Of a stretch of 64,000 nt of DNA, positions 9,071 to 17,520 are shown in pieces. The stretch is from Flavobacteriales bacterium UBA7690 (GTDB taxonomy: Bacteria > Bacteroidota > Bacteroidia > Flavobacteriales_F > PHOS-HE28): assembly GCA_002482775.1 (NCBI GenBank), contig DLGQ01000045.1:8758-72757 (forward strand). Direction: 5' to 3'. Below the pieces are notes generated by a model. The model ran no database searches. It was not told the origin of the DNA and worked only from the letters and a program-made list of their open reading frames with translations. Within the stretch, counting starts at the first letter, position 1, and each line of letters starts with the position of its first letter. A program made the position numbers and the translations under genes.

Positions 9071-10057
9071 CTAAGTGGCCAGAATGTGCAGGATCCGGAA
9101 GAGGTCGTTATCCAGCGGCTTACGCTTACCGATGGCCTCTGCGAAAGGTGTGTAGACCACTTTATTGCAACATATGCCTGCCATACGGTCGAACTCTCCA
9201 GCGAGCAGGCCATCCACGGCAGCAACACCAAGTCGGCTTGCCAAAAGGCGATCCTGCACAGAAGGTGAACCACCCCGCTGGATATGCCCGATGACAGTAA
9301 CACGTATGTCCGCTTCCGGCATGCGTTCCTTCACCTTGCGGGAAATGGAGAACGCTCCACCCTCTTCATCTCCTTCAGCAACAACAACGATGCTGGAGGA
9401 CTTGCGGCCATCCGCACCGCCCAAGGAGCGCACAAGATCATCGATGTTCTCGGGTCGCTCGGGTACGAGAACGAATTCCGCACCTGCCGCCACGGCCGAT
9501 GCTAGCGCGATGTACCCCGTGTCACGCCCCATCACCTCCACGAAGAAGATGCGGTCGTGCGAGGAAGCGGTATCGCGGATCCGGTCGATCGCTTCCACCG
9601 CAGTATTCACAGCCGTGTCGAACCCGATAGTATGGTCCGTTCCTGCGAGGTCGTCGTCAATGGTGCCGGGAAGGCCGATCACGGGTACACCATGTTCCTG
9701 ATAGAACAAGTGTGCCCCGGTGAATGTCCCATCACCGCCGATCGCGACCAAGGCATCCAAGCCATGTTGGCGCATGGTAGCGAACGCCTGCCGTCGACCT
9801 TCCTCTGTGCGGAACGCCTCGCTGCGAGCAGAACGAAGTATCGTCCCGCCCCGTTGGATGATATTGCTCACATCGCGTGGTCCTAGTGGGCGCAGGTTCG
9901 CACGCACCAGGCCGTCATATCCACCAAGGATCCCCGTGATCTGAACACCGCACAGAGCCGCTTGTCTGACGGTAGCGCGGATGGCGGCGTTCATTCCCGG
10001 GCTGTCCCCACCCGAGGTGAACACGCCGATATGCCGGATCGCCGGCATGGTCGTCAT
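9071..10057 (-). CDS. pfkA: ATP-dependent 6-phosphofructokinase
   Basis: This cytosolic enzyme phosphorylates fructose 6-phosphate to fructose 1,6-bisphosphate, the committing step of glycolysis. The 328 residues are the normal bacterial PfkA length. Visible motifs are SGGDSPGMNAAIR near the N-terminus (nucleotide loop), GGDGT, PGTIDDDLAGTDHTIGFDTA with the catalytic aspartates, the MGRDTGYIA substrate loop and GHIQRGGSP. GGDGT with its glycine is typical of ATP-dependent rather than pyrophosphate-dependent enzymes. The start codon overlaps the stop of the upstream beta-propeller gene as ATGA, so translation of the two is probably coupled. It stands apart from the class I aldolase further right in the window. 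Confidence 0.96.
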   Translation of the reverse strand: MTTMPAIRHIGVFTSGGDSPGMNAAIRATVRQAALCGVQITGILGGYDGLVRANLRPLGPRDVSNIIQRGGTILRSARSEAFRTEEGRRQAFATMRQHGLDALVAIGGDGTFTGAHLFYQEHGVPVIGLPGTIDDDLAGTDHTIGFDTAVNTAVEAIDRIRDTASSHDRIFFVEVMGRDTGYIALASAVAAGAEFVLVPERPENIDDLVRSLGGADGRKSSSIVVVAEGDEEGGAFSISRKVKERMPEADIRVTVIGHIQRGGSPSVQDRLLASRLGVAAVDGLLAGEFDRMAGICCNKVVYTPFAEAIGKRKPLDNDLFRILHILAT

Positions 10058-11292
10058 TGAGCGATCACGCTACCGAGTGTGTTCAGGCTACCGGTGCGAG
10101 GGTCCAGCAACAGGCAGTGATACAGGCCCGCAGAAAGACCGTCCCGGTCGAACCGGACCATGGTGGCGGGTAGGTTGCTTCGGCGCAGCATCTCACGCCC
10201 GCTCGCATCCATCAATAGCAGCGTGGAACCTGCGGCAAGGGAAGACAAGTCGATGTAGAATCCCTCGTCGAAGGCGGTCGGGAACGGATGTGGCATTGAG
10301 CCAGGGGCGCCCTGAGCCAAGCCAACTGTTGAGCCTGCCGTGGAGTACACGTCCAATGCGCAAATGATGAAGAGTTCGTTACCGCTCGCATGGAATTCTT
10401 CCTGGGCGAAGGTGTTCGGTGCGGAAAGGCCGGTGTTATAGGCCTCCCACGTGATACCTCCATCCAGTGATCGCACGCAGCCAAGACTTCCCGATTCCGT
10501 GATGGCATAGAACTTCGAGTCATACGAGATCAACTCGGAGCCGGCTGTCGGATTGGCTACCGGGTAATTGGTGCTGTTCAACCATGTGGTACCGCCATCG
10601 ACGGAATAGCGGGCACCGAAGGTGGTTAGCGCCACAAGACGGGTGGGTGTTGCTTCTATGGAATACACCGCGTAGTTCACCCCGGTGACTTGTGACCATT
10701 GCTGGCCCAGGTCCGTGCTCCTCATCAGACCCGTATTGGTTGAGGCATAGAGCACATTGCCCGAAGCCTGAGCGATGTTATAGACCGTCATGTTGATCTG
10801 TAGACCATTGTAGGCCTGAAGCCAGGACACGCCATTGTCGGTCGTCCGGAACAAACCACCGCTACTGGCCCCCACGTTACCGGAGTAAAGCACGAAGGTC
10901 ACTCCATTGAAGGTGTAGATCTTGTTCACATACACCGTTGCGCTCGAGGCGGAGAGCCCACTTTGGGCAAGTACCCAGCTAGCGCCATTGTCGGTGGAGC
11001 GGTAAAGGCCGGACTCCGTCCCACAGAACATCGTGGTCGCGTTGTGCCCAACGGACTGCACCTTCACTTGGCCGCTCGTTAACGGGAGCCCGGTGTTGGC
11101 AAGGGTCCAGTTCAATCCACCATCGGTGCTTTTCTGGATGCCCGTATTGTAGGTGGCCAGGAACAAAGCGCCGTTATGCGTGGTCATGCTACGATGCCCT
11201 GAATTGGCAAGGCCGGTGGCGGTCCAGTTGGCGAACAAGGACACGTTCAAGAGCATGACGAGGAGCAGAGAAGCGTAACGACGAAGGATCAT
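10054..11292 (-). CDS. Secreted Asp-box beta-propeller protein with T9SS sorting domain
   Basis: I start the gene at ATG 11292 because this gives a normal signal peptide (MILRRYASLLLVML...SLFA); the frame is open further upstream but without protein-like sequence. The 412-residue product contains at least five Asp-box (BNR) motifs of the SxDxGxxW kind: KSTDGGLNW, RSTDNGASW, RTTDNGVSW, RSTDLGQQW and RSLDGGITW. These are typical of sialidase-like and photosystem-stability-factor-like propellers. No sialidase arginine triad or catalytic motif could be picked out, so sugar cleavage should not be assumed. The final 70 or so residues (LLLMDASGREMLRR...GLYHCLLLD) look like a T9SS type A sorting domain. 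The stop codon overlaps the pfkA start, which is an odd partnership for an exported protein. Confidence 0.82.
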   Translation of the reverse strand: MILRRYASLLLVMLLNVSLFANWTATGLANSGHRSMTTHNGALFLATYNTGIQKSTDGGLNWTLANTGLPLTSGQVKVQSVGHNATTMFCGTESGLYRSTDNGASWVLAQSGLSASSATVYVNKIYTFNGVTFVLYSGNVGASSGGLFRTTDNGVSWLQAYNGLQINMTVYNIAQASGNVLYASTNTGLMRSTDLGQQWSQVTGVNYAVYSIEATPTRLVALTTFGARYSVDGGTTWLNSTNYPVANPTAGSELISYDSKFYAITESGSLGCVRSLDGGITWEAYNTGLSAPNTFAQEEFHASGNELFIICALDVYSTAGSTVGLAQGAPGSMPHPFPTAFDEGFYIDLSSLAAGSTLLLMDASGREMLRRSNLPATMVRFDRDGLSAGLYHCLLLDPRTGSLNTLGSVIAQ

Positions 11293-11411
11293 GAATGAGG
11301 ATTTGCGGCAAAAGTAGGGTAAGTGGCCGCCTTTCACAGGCTGTTCTCCGTTGACCACTGCTCGCCCTGGACCTGATCGGTCAAGGGCCGCCAACCGGGT
11401 ATATTTGCCGA

Positions 11412-11717
11412 ATGTACGCATGTTGGGAACGGATCACGGGAGCCATGTTGCTCCTCCTGTTCTTGATGTTCCTGGCCCCCCGCGCGGTGTTCCACGAGTG
11501 TGCCCAGCACCACGCTGAGCAACATACCACCGGAGCTTCGTTGAAAGAGGCCTGCTCCATTTGCTCTACACCTATCCAACACTTCACGGCCACGAACGTG
11601 TTGCGCTTGGAAGGTTTGGCCCGGCAATTCTTGACACAGCTCCCGTGTACACATGCAGCGGAGGTTGTGGATGTGGCCAAGGCAGGCCATGATCGTGGTC
11701 CTCCTGGTAGGGCGTAA
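11412..11717 (+). CDS. Small His/Cys-rich membrane or exported protein of unknown function
   Basis: I do not recognise a named family. The 101 residues begin with one strong hydrophobic segment (about 10-25, AMLLLLFLMFLAP) that could be a signal peptide or anchor. A cluster that looks able to bind metal follows: HECAQHHAEQH at about 28-38 and CSICS near 50. It reads in the same direction as the TonB receptor and lipoprotein genes, with about 40 bases between it and the receptor, so I infer one transcription unit with a possible role in metal handling. The start at 11412 sits just outside the oppositely oriented propeller gene at 11292. A second possible start lies at codon 12. Confidence 0.55.
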   Translation: MYACWERITGAMLLLLFLMFLAPRAVFHECAQHHAEQHTTGASLKEACSICSTPIQHFTATNVLRLEGLARQFLTQLPCTHAAEVVDVAKAGHDRGPPGRA

Positions 11718-11756
11718 GGTGCCTTTCGACAGTGTCGCGGCTGTGTGCTGCTTCAC

Positions 11757-14147
11757 ATGACATTGCTCCCTATCCATCTCCAATTCATCGTCCAAGAAGT
11801 GTTCGTTCTTCGTTCACGCTTTTCCATTCTTTGGCTGTTGGCGCTGTTGCATGGCCCAGCCATGTCCCAAAGCGGCACATGCTCCTTCAGACTTAGCGGT
11901 TCCGTGATCGACCAACACGATCGTACGCCACTTCCCTATGCGGAGATCTTCCTGTTGGAGGTGGAACGGGGTGTGGTGGCTGATGAACAAGGGAATTACG
12001 CCATGGTGGGTCTTTGCGCAGGATCGTACACCGTGCGTGTCACACACCTCGGATGTGAGCCGGTGATCCGGAAGCTGGAGCTACGAGCGGATCTGGTCCT
12101 GGATGTGCGTCTGGAGCATCACGCCCACGAGCTGCATGAGTTCGAGGTGGCTCGTACCCGGCCCGATGAACATGTGGGACAAGCCAATGAGGGGTTGGAC
12201 AAGCCAGCCATGGAGCGTTCCGCCGGACGCACCCTCGGCGAAATGCTCGCCACCATGGCGGGTGTCAACGTGTTGAGCAGCGGCCCCACGATCGCCAAAC
12301 CCGTTATCCATGGCCTCAGTGGTAACCGGATACTCACGCTCAACCAAGGGATACGCCAAGAGGATCAGCAATGGGGTGCGGAGCATGCACCCAGCCTGGA
12401 TCCACTAACGAGCGAACGGATCACCCTGGTGAAAGGTGCCGCAGCGGTGCAGTACGGAAGTGATGCGCTGGGGGGCGTGGTGATCACCGAGCCGGTAGAG
12501 CTGCCGCGAGACACGGGCTTGCATGGGGAAGTCCGTGCACAAGGTGTATTGAACGGGAAGGGAGGTGGTGGCTACGGAATGCTGCAGGGCGGTGTGAAAG
12601 GTGTGCGTGGACTGGGTTGGCGTGTGCAAGGAAGCGGCCGTTACCTAGGTGATAGTCGGTCAGCGAACTACATGCTCAGCAATACCGGTGTGCGCGAAGG
12701 CGGTGCCTCGGCAACGATGGGGTACCGTGATCACCGGTGGAACAGCATTGTCTACTACAGCTACTTCACCCGGGAGCTGGGCATCCTACGCGCATCACAC
12801 ATCGGCAACCTCACGGACCTCAACAGTGCCATCTCGAGCGGACGACCATGGTATACCGGCGACTTCAGCTACGCGATCGCTTCGCCACGTCAACTCGTGC
12901 AACATCACCTTGCCAAAGCCGAGGTGGGCTATGCGGTAAGCGATCGTGGGCGTGTACAGCTCACCTATGGATACCAAGCGGACGACCGCCAGGAATTCGA
13001 CGTGAGGCGCGGTGGCCGAAGCAACATTCCAGCCCTTGATCTCTTTCTACTGACCCATACCGGAGAGGCTGTCTGGAAGCACTGGATCGGCCAACGGTTG
13101 CATGGCAAGATGGGGGTGAGCGGATTGCATCAGGAGAATTTCAATCAACCGGGAACAGGGGTTAGCCCGCTTATTCCCAACTACCGGAAAAGAAGTGGAG
13201 GCGTCTTCATCCTGGAACACCTTCCACTTGGCAGCCGCTTGGAATTGGAGTTCGGTGCCCGCTTGGAATCCACGCTGCTGCACGTGGCGAAGTACAACAC
13301 CGACGATGTACTGATCACGCCCGAACACGCGTTCACGAACCACGCGCTGAGCTTGGGCGCGAATTGGACCGTGAAGGACAGCTTGCGAATACGGTTCAAC
13401 ATCAGCAGCGCGTTCCGGCCACCGCATGTGAGCGAGTTGTACAGCGCAGGTCTACATCACGGCGCTGCAGCCATCGAGACGGGCGATGACCAACTGAAGA
13501 GCGAACGATCCCTGAAAGCCGTGGTGGACCTCGAAGGCTCTTGGTCCGAAGGCCGGACCACCGCACAGCTAACGTTCTACGCGCACCGCATCCATGACTT
13601 CATCTACCTGCGCCCAGCGGGGCAACAGCTCACCGTTCGCGGAGCCTTCCCCGTGTTCCAGTACACGGCGACACAAGCCCAGCTGGTGGGCATGGATATG
13701 CGTTTCGACCAACGCATAGCTCGGAAGTGGACATGGGAATTCCGTGGAAGTACCGTGCGCGCACGCGATCTGGAACAGGATGAATGGCTGTTCCAGATGC
13801 CCTCTGACCGTGTGGAGAACTCGGTCAGCTACGAGTTCTCTGCGAAAGGTGATCGGAGCGGTTTGGAACTGGGGCTCACAAGTACGCTCGTACTCCAACA
13901 GGAAAGGATCCCGCACGGTCTTGACTTTTCCGCACCACCGGGTACGTACCACCTGGTGGGTTGTCATGCATCGGCCACCAAGGCCATGGGCAAGCAACAA
14001 CTACGCATCGGCCTGCGCGGTGCGAACTTGTTCAACACGACTTACCGCGACTACATGGACCGGTTCCGCTACTACGCCGATGCACGTGGGTTGGACCTTA
14101 CCCTGTGGATCACCTGTACCTTCGGATCTCCGCGATCTGCTAAATGA
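11757..14147 (+). CDS. TonB-dependent outer-membrane receptor with N-terminal carboxypeptidase-regulatory-like domain
   Basis: The product is an outer-membrane uptake receptor driven by TonB. After the signal region (ending GPAMSQ) comes a carboxypeptidase-regulatory-like beta-sandwich (SGSVIDQHDRTPLPYAEIFL), common in Bacteroidota receptors. A plug domain follows (GRTLGEMLATMAGVNVLSSG, then ITLVKGAAAVQYGSDALGGVV), then a long barrel domain with repeated aromatic strands up to the C-terminus. The ligand is not evident; the closest resemblance from memory is to metal or haem type receptors. The start is uncertain. I list ATG 11757; GTG 11799 would give a neater 24-residue signal peptide, and the frame is open back to GTG 11745. 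The stop overlaps the next gene's ATG (ATGA), indicating tight coupling to the lipoprotein gene. Confidence 0.9.
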   Translation: MTLLPIHLQFIVQEVFVLRSRFSILWLLALLHGPAMSQSGTCSFRLSGSVIDQHDRTPLPYAEIFLLEVERGVVADEQGNYAMVGLCAGSYTVRVTHLGCEPVIRKLELRADLVLDVRLEHHAHELHEFEVARTRPDEHVGQANEGLDKPAMERSAGRTLGEMLATMAGVNVLSSGPTIAKPVIHGLSGNRILTLNQGIRQEDQQWGAEHAPSLDPLTSERITLVKGAAAVQYGSDALGGVVITEPVELPRDTGLHGEVRAQGVLNGKGGGGYGMLQGGVKGVRGLGWRVQGSGRYLGDSRSANYMLSNTGVREGGASATMGYRDHRWNSIVYYSYFTRELGILRASHIGNLTDLNSAISSGRPWYTGDFSYAIASPRQLVQHHLAKAEVGYAVSDRGRVQLTYGYQADDRQEFDVRRGGRSNIPALDLFLLTHTGEAVWKHWIGQRLHGKMGVSGLHQENFNQPGTGVSPLIPNYRKRSGGVFILEHLPLGSRLELEFGARLESTLLHVAKYNTDDVLITPEHAFTNHALSLGANWTVKDSLRIRFNISSAFRPPHVSELYSAGLHHGAAAIETGDDQLKSERSLKAVVDLEGSWSEGRTTAQLTFYAHRIHDFIYLRPAGQQLTVRGAFPVFQYTATQAQLVGMDMRFDQRIARKWTWEFRGSTVRARDLEQDEWLFQMPSDRVENSVSYEFSAKGDRSGLELGLTSTLVLQQERIPHGLDFSAPPGTYHLVGCHASATKAMGKQQLRIGLRGANLFNTTYRDYMDRFRYYADARGLDLTLWITCTFGSPRSAK

Positions 14148-14752
14148 CCTACATCATGCGCATTCATCCTACCTCCCGATCGATCCCTGCCCTGGTTGCT
14201 GTTACGGCACTTCTGGCCTTCTCCGCGTGCAAGAAGGACAAGGACGACGTGCTCACACCGTCCACACCGCCGGCCAACGAGGAGGAGGTGATCACAACGG
14301 TACAACTCACCTTCACGGATCAAGAAACCTCCACGGAAGTGTTCCACATGAGCTACAATGCGAATGATGGTGGCAGTGGTGGGCCGGTCGTGGTAGCGGA
14401 CGTGATCCCCACCCAACGAGCGTTCGATGTCACCGTTCGTTTCCTGAACGAGAGTGTTAGTCCTGCCGTGGATCTTACAAGCGAGGTCCTTGCTGAAGGC
14501 ACGCAACACCAGGTCTTCTTTCAAGTCACCAACGGCAATTTGAGCATGGCCTACGCCGATGCCGATGCGAACGGAAAGCCGATCGGGCTTGGCAACACGG
14601 CCATTTCAGGAGCGGCCAGCACCGGCGGGGAATTGCGCGTGATCCTGCGCCATCAGCCGGATAAGAACGCATCAGGCGTCGCGAGCGGCGACATCACCAA
14701 TGCAGGTGGCGAAACGGATGTGGAAGTCGTGTTCCCGCTCACTATCCAGTAG
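14144..14752 (+). CDS. Lipoprotein partnered with the TonB receptor
   Basis: The 202-residue product has a lipoprotein signal (LLAFSAC, Cys near residue 29) followed by a charged KKDKDD stretch and a proline-rich linker. The body begins NEEEVITTV and contains the blocks FLNES, EVLAEGTQHQVF, YADADANGKPIG and VILRHQPDK. It ends GGETDVEVVFPL. I recall similar lipoproteins directly behind TonB receptors in Flavobacteriia, sometimes labelled type 1 periplasmic binding fold proteins; that label is from memory. The ATGA overlap with the receptor gene supports a joint function, probably capture of the receptor's ligand at the cell surface or in the periplasm. An alternative start is ATG 14156. Confidence 0.82.
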   Translation: MTYIMRIHPTSRSIPALVAVTALLAFSACKKDKDDVLTPSTPPANEEEVITTVQLTFTDQETSTEVFHMSYNANDGGSGGPVVVADVIPTQRAFDVTVRFLNESVSPAVDLTSEVLAEGTQHQVFFQVTNGNLSMAYADADANGKPIGLGNTAISGAASTGGELRVILRHQPDKNASGVASGDITNAGGETDVEVVFPLTIQ

Positions 14753-14805
14753 CGTTACCTTCCGCGAAGGAGGCATTCCATTCCTCGGACCATCACCGTT
14801 GGATC

Positions 14806-15399
14806 ATGCAGAATGCCTCCTTTGTCGTTCTCGCTCTTCTGCCACTATGGGTTTCGTGCCAGCACGGAGGGCGTGCACGTGACAAGGAGGGCCCATCCGT
14901 TGAACCTCCTTCCATTCCGCTGCATCGGCTTGTGGATAGCCTGCACATCGATCCGGCTGCCATCCGGTTCCACGTGGACAAGTCGGACCGCACCTTTCGT
15001 GCGCTTGCCGGGGATCGCGTGCTGAAGACCTATCCGTGCGTGCTTGGTGAAGCACCGGTGGGCGACAAATTCCAGCAGGGCGATCGGAAGACACCCGAAG
15101 GAACGTTCACCTTCCGCAGCAAACGTGTGCATGCGAAGTGGCACAAGTTCATCTGGGTGGATTACCCCAATGCCGAAAGCTGGCGCAGGTTCCGTGAAAG
15201 ACAGCGCAGCGGGAGCATCGGGGCGAAGGCCGATATCGGTGGCGAGATAGGGATTCACGGCGTACCCGAAGGCATGGACCATTGGATCGATGCCGGCGAG
15301 GATTGGACCTGGGGCTGCATCGCGCTGAAGAACGCCGACGTGGACGAGATCTACCGGTACATCCTTCCTTCGCGCACCTCCATGACAATCGTGCCCTGA
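14806..15399 (+). CDS. L,D-transpeptidase (YkuD family) lipoprotein
   Basis: The 197-residue product carries a short lipoprotein-type signal (LPLWVSC, Cys18) and a YkuD domain over about residues 53-196. The domain is recognised by VLGEAPVGDKFQQGDRKTPEG and by the catalytic pair: His151 in IGIHGVP and Cys171 in WTWGCIALKN. The family normally shows S/T-x-G-C, so the WGC variant is slightly unusual but occurs in the YafK-like branch. YkuD enzymes form or remodel L,D-crosslinks in peptidoglycan, or attach lipoproteins to it, in the periplasm. The stop codon directly abuts the stop of the convergent DUF296 gene. The gene lies 53 bases after the TonB-associated lipoprotein and may or may not share its transcript. 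Confidence 0.88.
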   Translation: MQNASFVVLALLPLWVSCQHGGRARDKEGPSVEPPSIPLHRLVDSLHIDPAAIRFHVDKSDRTFRALAGDRVLKTYPCVLGEAPVGDKFQQGDRKTPEGTFTFRSKRVHAKWHKFIWVDYPNAESWRRFRERQRSGSIGAKADIGGEIGIHGVPEGMDHWIDAGEDWTWGCIALKNADVDEIYRYILPSRTSMTIVP

Positions 15400-15822
15400 T
15401 CAAGGCGAGATCACCTCGGGGAAGAGCTCGTTGTAGCCCGTGCGCTCGTCCTTCCTGCGCACCATGCGTACACCACCGACCTCCTGGATCACCACCTCCA
15501 GCGTCGTGCGCACGGTGGCTTTCATCAGGTGCCCGCCGGTCATTCGGCCATCACCATCTGCCACGGCCAGGTGGATGTGCATCCCGTGTTTGGATAGTGT
15601 GCCTGAAAGCGTGCAGACCTCGAGGTCGCCACTTATAGCGGTGCCTTCTGGACGGCCGCCGAAGCGGATCAGCGCACTGCTCACACTACCCACAGCAGAA
15701 ACGATGGCGGCGGCCTCAAGGCCTTCTTGAACGCAGAATTGCTCCAGTTCGGTGCGTACCTCTTCACCGGGAAGGAACCGCACCACATGCAGGCGGTAGG
15801 GCCTACCAGCGGCCACCATCAT
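15400..15822 (-). CDS. PPC/DUF296 domain protein
   Basis: The 140-residue product matches the PPC (plant and prokaryote conserved, DUF296) fold along its whole length. Visible marks are the N-terminal HVVRFLPGEEV, AAAIVSAVGSVSSALIRF, LSKHGMHIHLAVADGDG, and GGHLMKA with the conserved GGH histidine. In plants the fold sits in AT-hook DNA-binding proteins; bacterial stand-alone copies form trimers and have no settled function. No AT-hook is present here. Its ATG overlaps the purE stop (ATGA), so it is translated with the purine genes, which hints at a metabolic role but does not prove one. Confidence 0.88.
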   Translation of the reverse strand: MMVAAGRPYRLHVVRFLPGEEVRTELEQFCVQEGLEAAAIVSAVGSVSSALIRFGGRPEGTAISGDLEVCTLSGTLSKHGMHIHLAVADGDGRMTGGHLMKATVRTTLEVVIQEVGGVRMVRRKDERTGYNELFPEVISP

Positions 15823-16322
15823 ACGTCGAAGTTGTTCGGGAACTGCTGCTTCAGCGTACTGATGCCATCGCGTACTTTCTCTTCTTGCTCACCTTTGAAC
15901 GCGGCGAACTTCTCGGCGAGCTTCTCGTCAGCAGTAGCCAGGATCTGGATCGCCAACAGGCCAGCGTTGCGCGCTCCGTTCACCGCCACGGTGGCCACAG
16001 GAACGCCTGCGGGCATCTGCACGATGGAGAGCAGCGAATCCCAGCCATCGATGGAATTGCGCGACTTGATGGGTACGCCGATCACAGGCAGGATCGACAA
16101 CGAAGCCACCATGCCGGGTAGGTGTGCGGCCCCTCCAGCACCAGCGATGATCACCTTCACGCCGCGATCCGCTGCGCCTTTGGCAAAGGCATACATACGA
16201 TCCGGCGTGCGGTGCGCGCTTACCACGGTGAGTTCGTAGGCAACACCGAATTCCGCCATAGTATCCACTGCTTCGCGCATCGTTTCCAGATCGCTGCGGC
16301 TGCCCATGATGATGCTGACCAT
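15819..16322 (-). CDS. purE: N5-carboxyaminoimidazole ribonucleotide mutase
   Basis: PurE moves the carboxyl group of N5-CAIR to give CAIR in purine synthesis. The 167 residues are the normal length of class I PurE. The sequence shows the substrate loop IIMGSRSDLETM, the conserved VVSAHRTPDRM with the catalytic histidine, IIAGAGGAAHLPGM and PVIGVPI. The gene follows purK after 17 bases and is followed by the DUF296 gene with a 4-base overlap. A separate PurK partner confirms the two-step bacterial route. Confidence 0.97.
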   Translation of the reverse strand: MVSIIMGSRSDLETMREAVDTMAEFGVAYELTVVSAHRTPDRMYAFAKGAADRGVKVIIAGAGGAAHLPGMVASLSILPVIGVPIKSRNSIDGWDSLLSIVQMPAGVPVATVAVNGARNAGLLAIQILATADEKLAEKFAAFKGEQEEKVRDGISTLKQQFPNNFDV

Positions 16323-16339
16323 ATCGTTCGTTCGGTGTA

Positions 16340-17494
16340 TCAGGTGTTGATCGTGTTCCCTTTCCGTGCCGGTGTGATGGCGCAGTGTTCCTTCACCACA
16401 GCGATCGCCTTGTCAAGAGCACGATCATCAGCTGCGATAACGGTCACATGGCCCATCTTCCGGCCGGTGCGGGTCTCTTTCTTTCCGTACAGGTGGACGA
16501 ATGTGCCCGGCAACGAGAGTATCTCGTTCAGCCCGCTCATCTCCGGTGCGCCTTGTCCCCCTTCACCAACGAGATTGATCATGGCGGCATGTCCGCGCAA
16601 TGCCGGATCACCCAATGGCCAGCCCATGTAGAGGCGCAACAGTTGGTCGAACTGGGAACTGGCGCAGGCTTCGATGGTGTGGTGCCCGCTGTTGTGTGCG
16701 CGGGGTGCCGTCTCGTTCACCAGCAGTTCGCCGCCTTTCGTCCAGAAGAGTTCCACAGCATACAGCCCAGCAGCGTTGAACGCTTCGGCAACGCGCCCAG
16801 CGAGTTGCTGTGCCTGGTTGGAAATGCGATCCGGAACACGGGCCGGTGCACGCAAATGGTCCACCAGGTTGAAGCGCGGATCGAAGACCATCTCCACCGG
16901 ATCGTACACCACCTGATGCCCATGATCATCACGCACCACGAGCACGGCGAGCTCCAAGGCGATATCAGCGCGTTCCTCCAGCACACAAGGCCCACTGAAT
17001 GCGGAGCTGATGTCGTTCTCGCCGTAGATCGGCATCACGCCTTTCCCGTCGTATCCGCCGGTGCGGGCTTTCAAAAAGGCGGGTAGTAGTTCCTGGTGCT
17101 CGCGGATCTCTTCAGCGCGGGCGATCAAGGCGAATGGAGCAGTAGGTATGTCGTGCTTCAGGTAGAATGCCTTCTGCAAACCTTTGTCCTGGATCGTGGC
17201 CAACACCTCGGGATCGGGGATCACGCGTTTGCCATCTGCTTTCAGCCTGCGCAAGGCGTCAACGGAAACGTGCTCGATCTCGATACCCACCACATCGGCA
17301 TCCGCAGCATAGCTAACCACGGCGGCCGTATCGTTCAGATCGCCGTGCTGGAAATGGTCGACGATGTTGGCGCACGGGGCTTCTCGGTCGGGATCCAAAC
17401 TGCTCACCCGCACCGGATAGCGCAGAGCGTTCTCCATGAACATGCGGCCCAACTGGCCACCACCTAGGAGAGCGATCGTGCGTTCGGCTAACAT
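16340..17494 (-). CDS. purK: N5-carboxyaminoimidazole ribonucleotide synthase
   Basis: PurK uses ATP and bicarbonate to carboxylate aminoimidazole ribonucleotide, making the substrate of PurE. The 384-residue protein has the ATP-grasp layout: N-terminal IALLGGGQLGRMF, the ATP-binding LKARTGGYDGKGV, VLEERADIALELAVLV, and the metal/phosphate site NETAPRAHNSGHHTIEAC. All key blocks are intact. The gene begins 26 bases after the end of the upstream beta-barrel gene on the same strand, so the two may share a transcript. Confidence 0.97.
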   Translation of the reverse strand: MLAERTIALLGGGQLGRMFMENALRYPVRVSSLDPDREAPCANIVDHFQHGDLNDTAAVVSYAADADVVGIEIEHVSVDALRRLKADGKRVIPDPEVLATIQDKGLQKAFYLKHDIPTAPFALIARAEEIREHQELLPAFLKARTGGYDGKGVMPIYGENDISSAFSGPCVLEERADIALELAVLVVRDDHGHQVVYDPVEMVFDPRFNLVDHLRAPARVPDRISNQAQQLAGRVAEAFNAAGLYAVELFWTKGGELLVNETAPRAHNSGHHTIEACASSQFDQLLRLYMGWPLGDPALRGHAAMINLVGEGGQGAPEMSGLNEILSLPGTFVHLYGKKETRTGRKMGHVTVIAADDRALDKAIAVVKEHCAITPARKGNTINT

Positions 17495-17520
17495 CCGGCC
17501 AAAGATAGCCGTCGCACACT

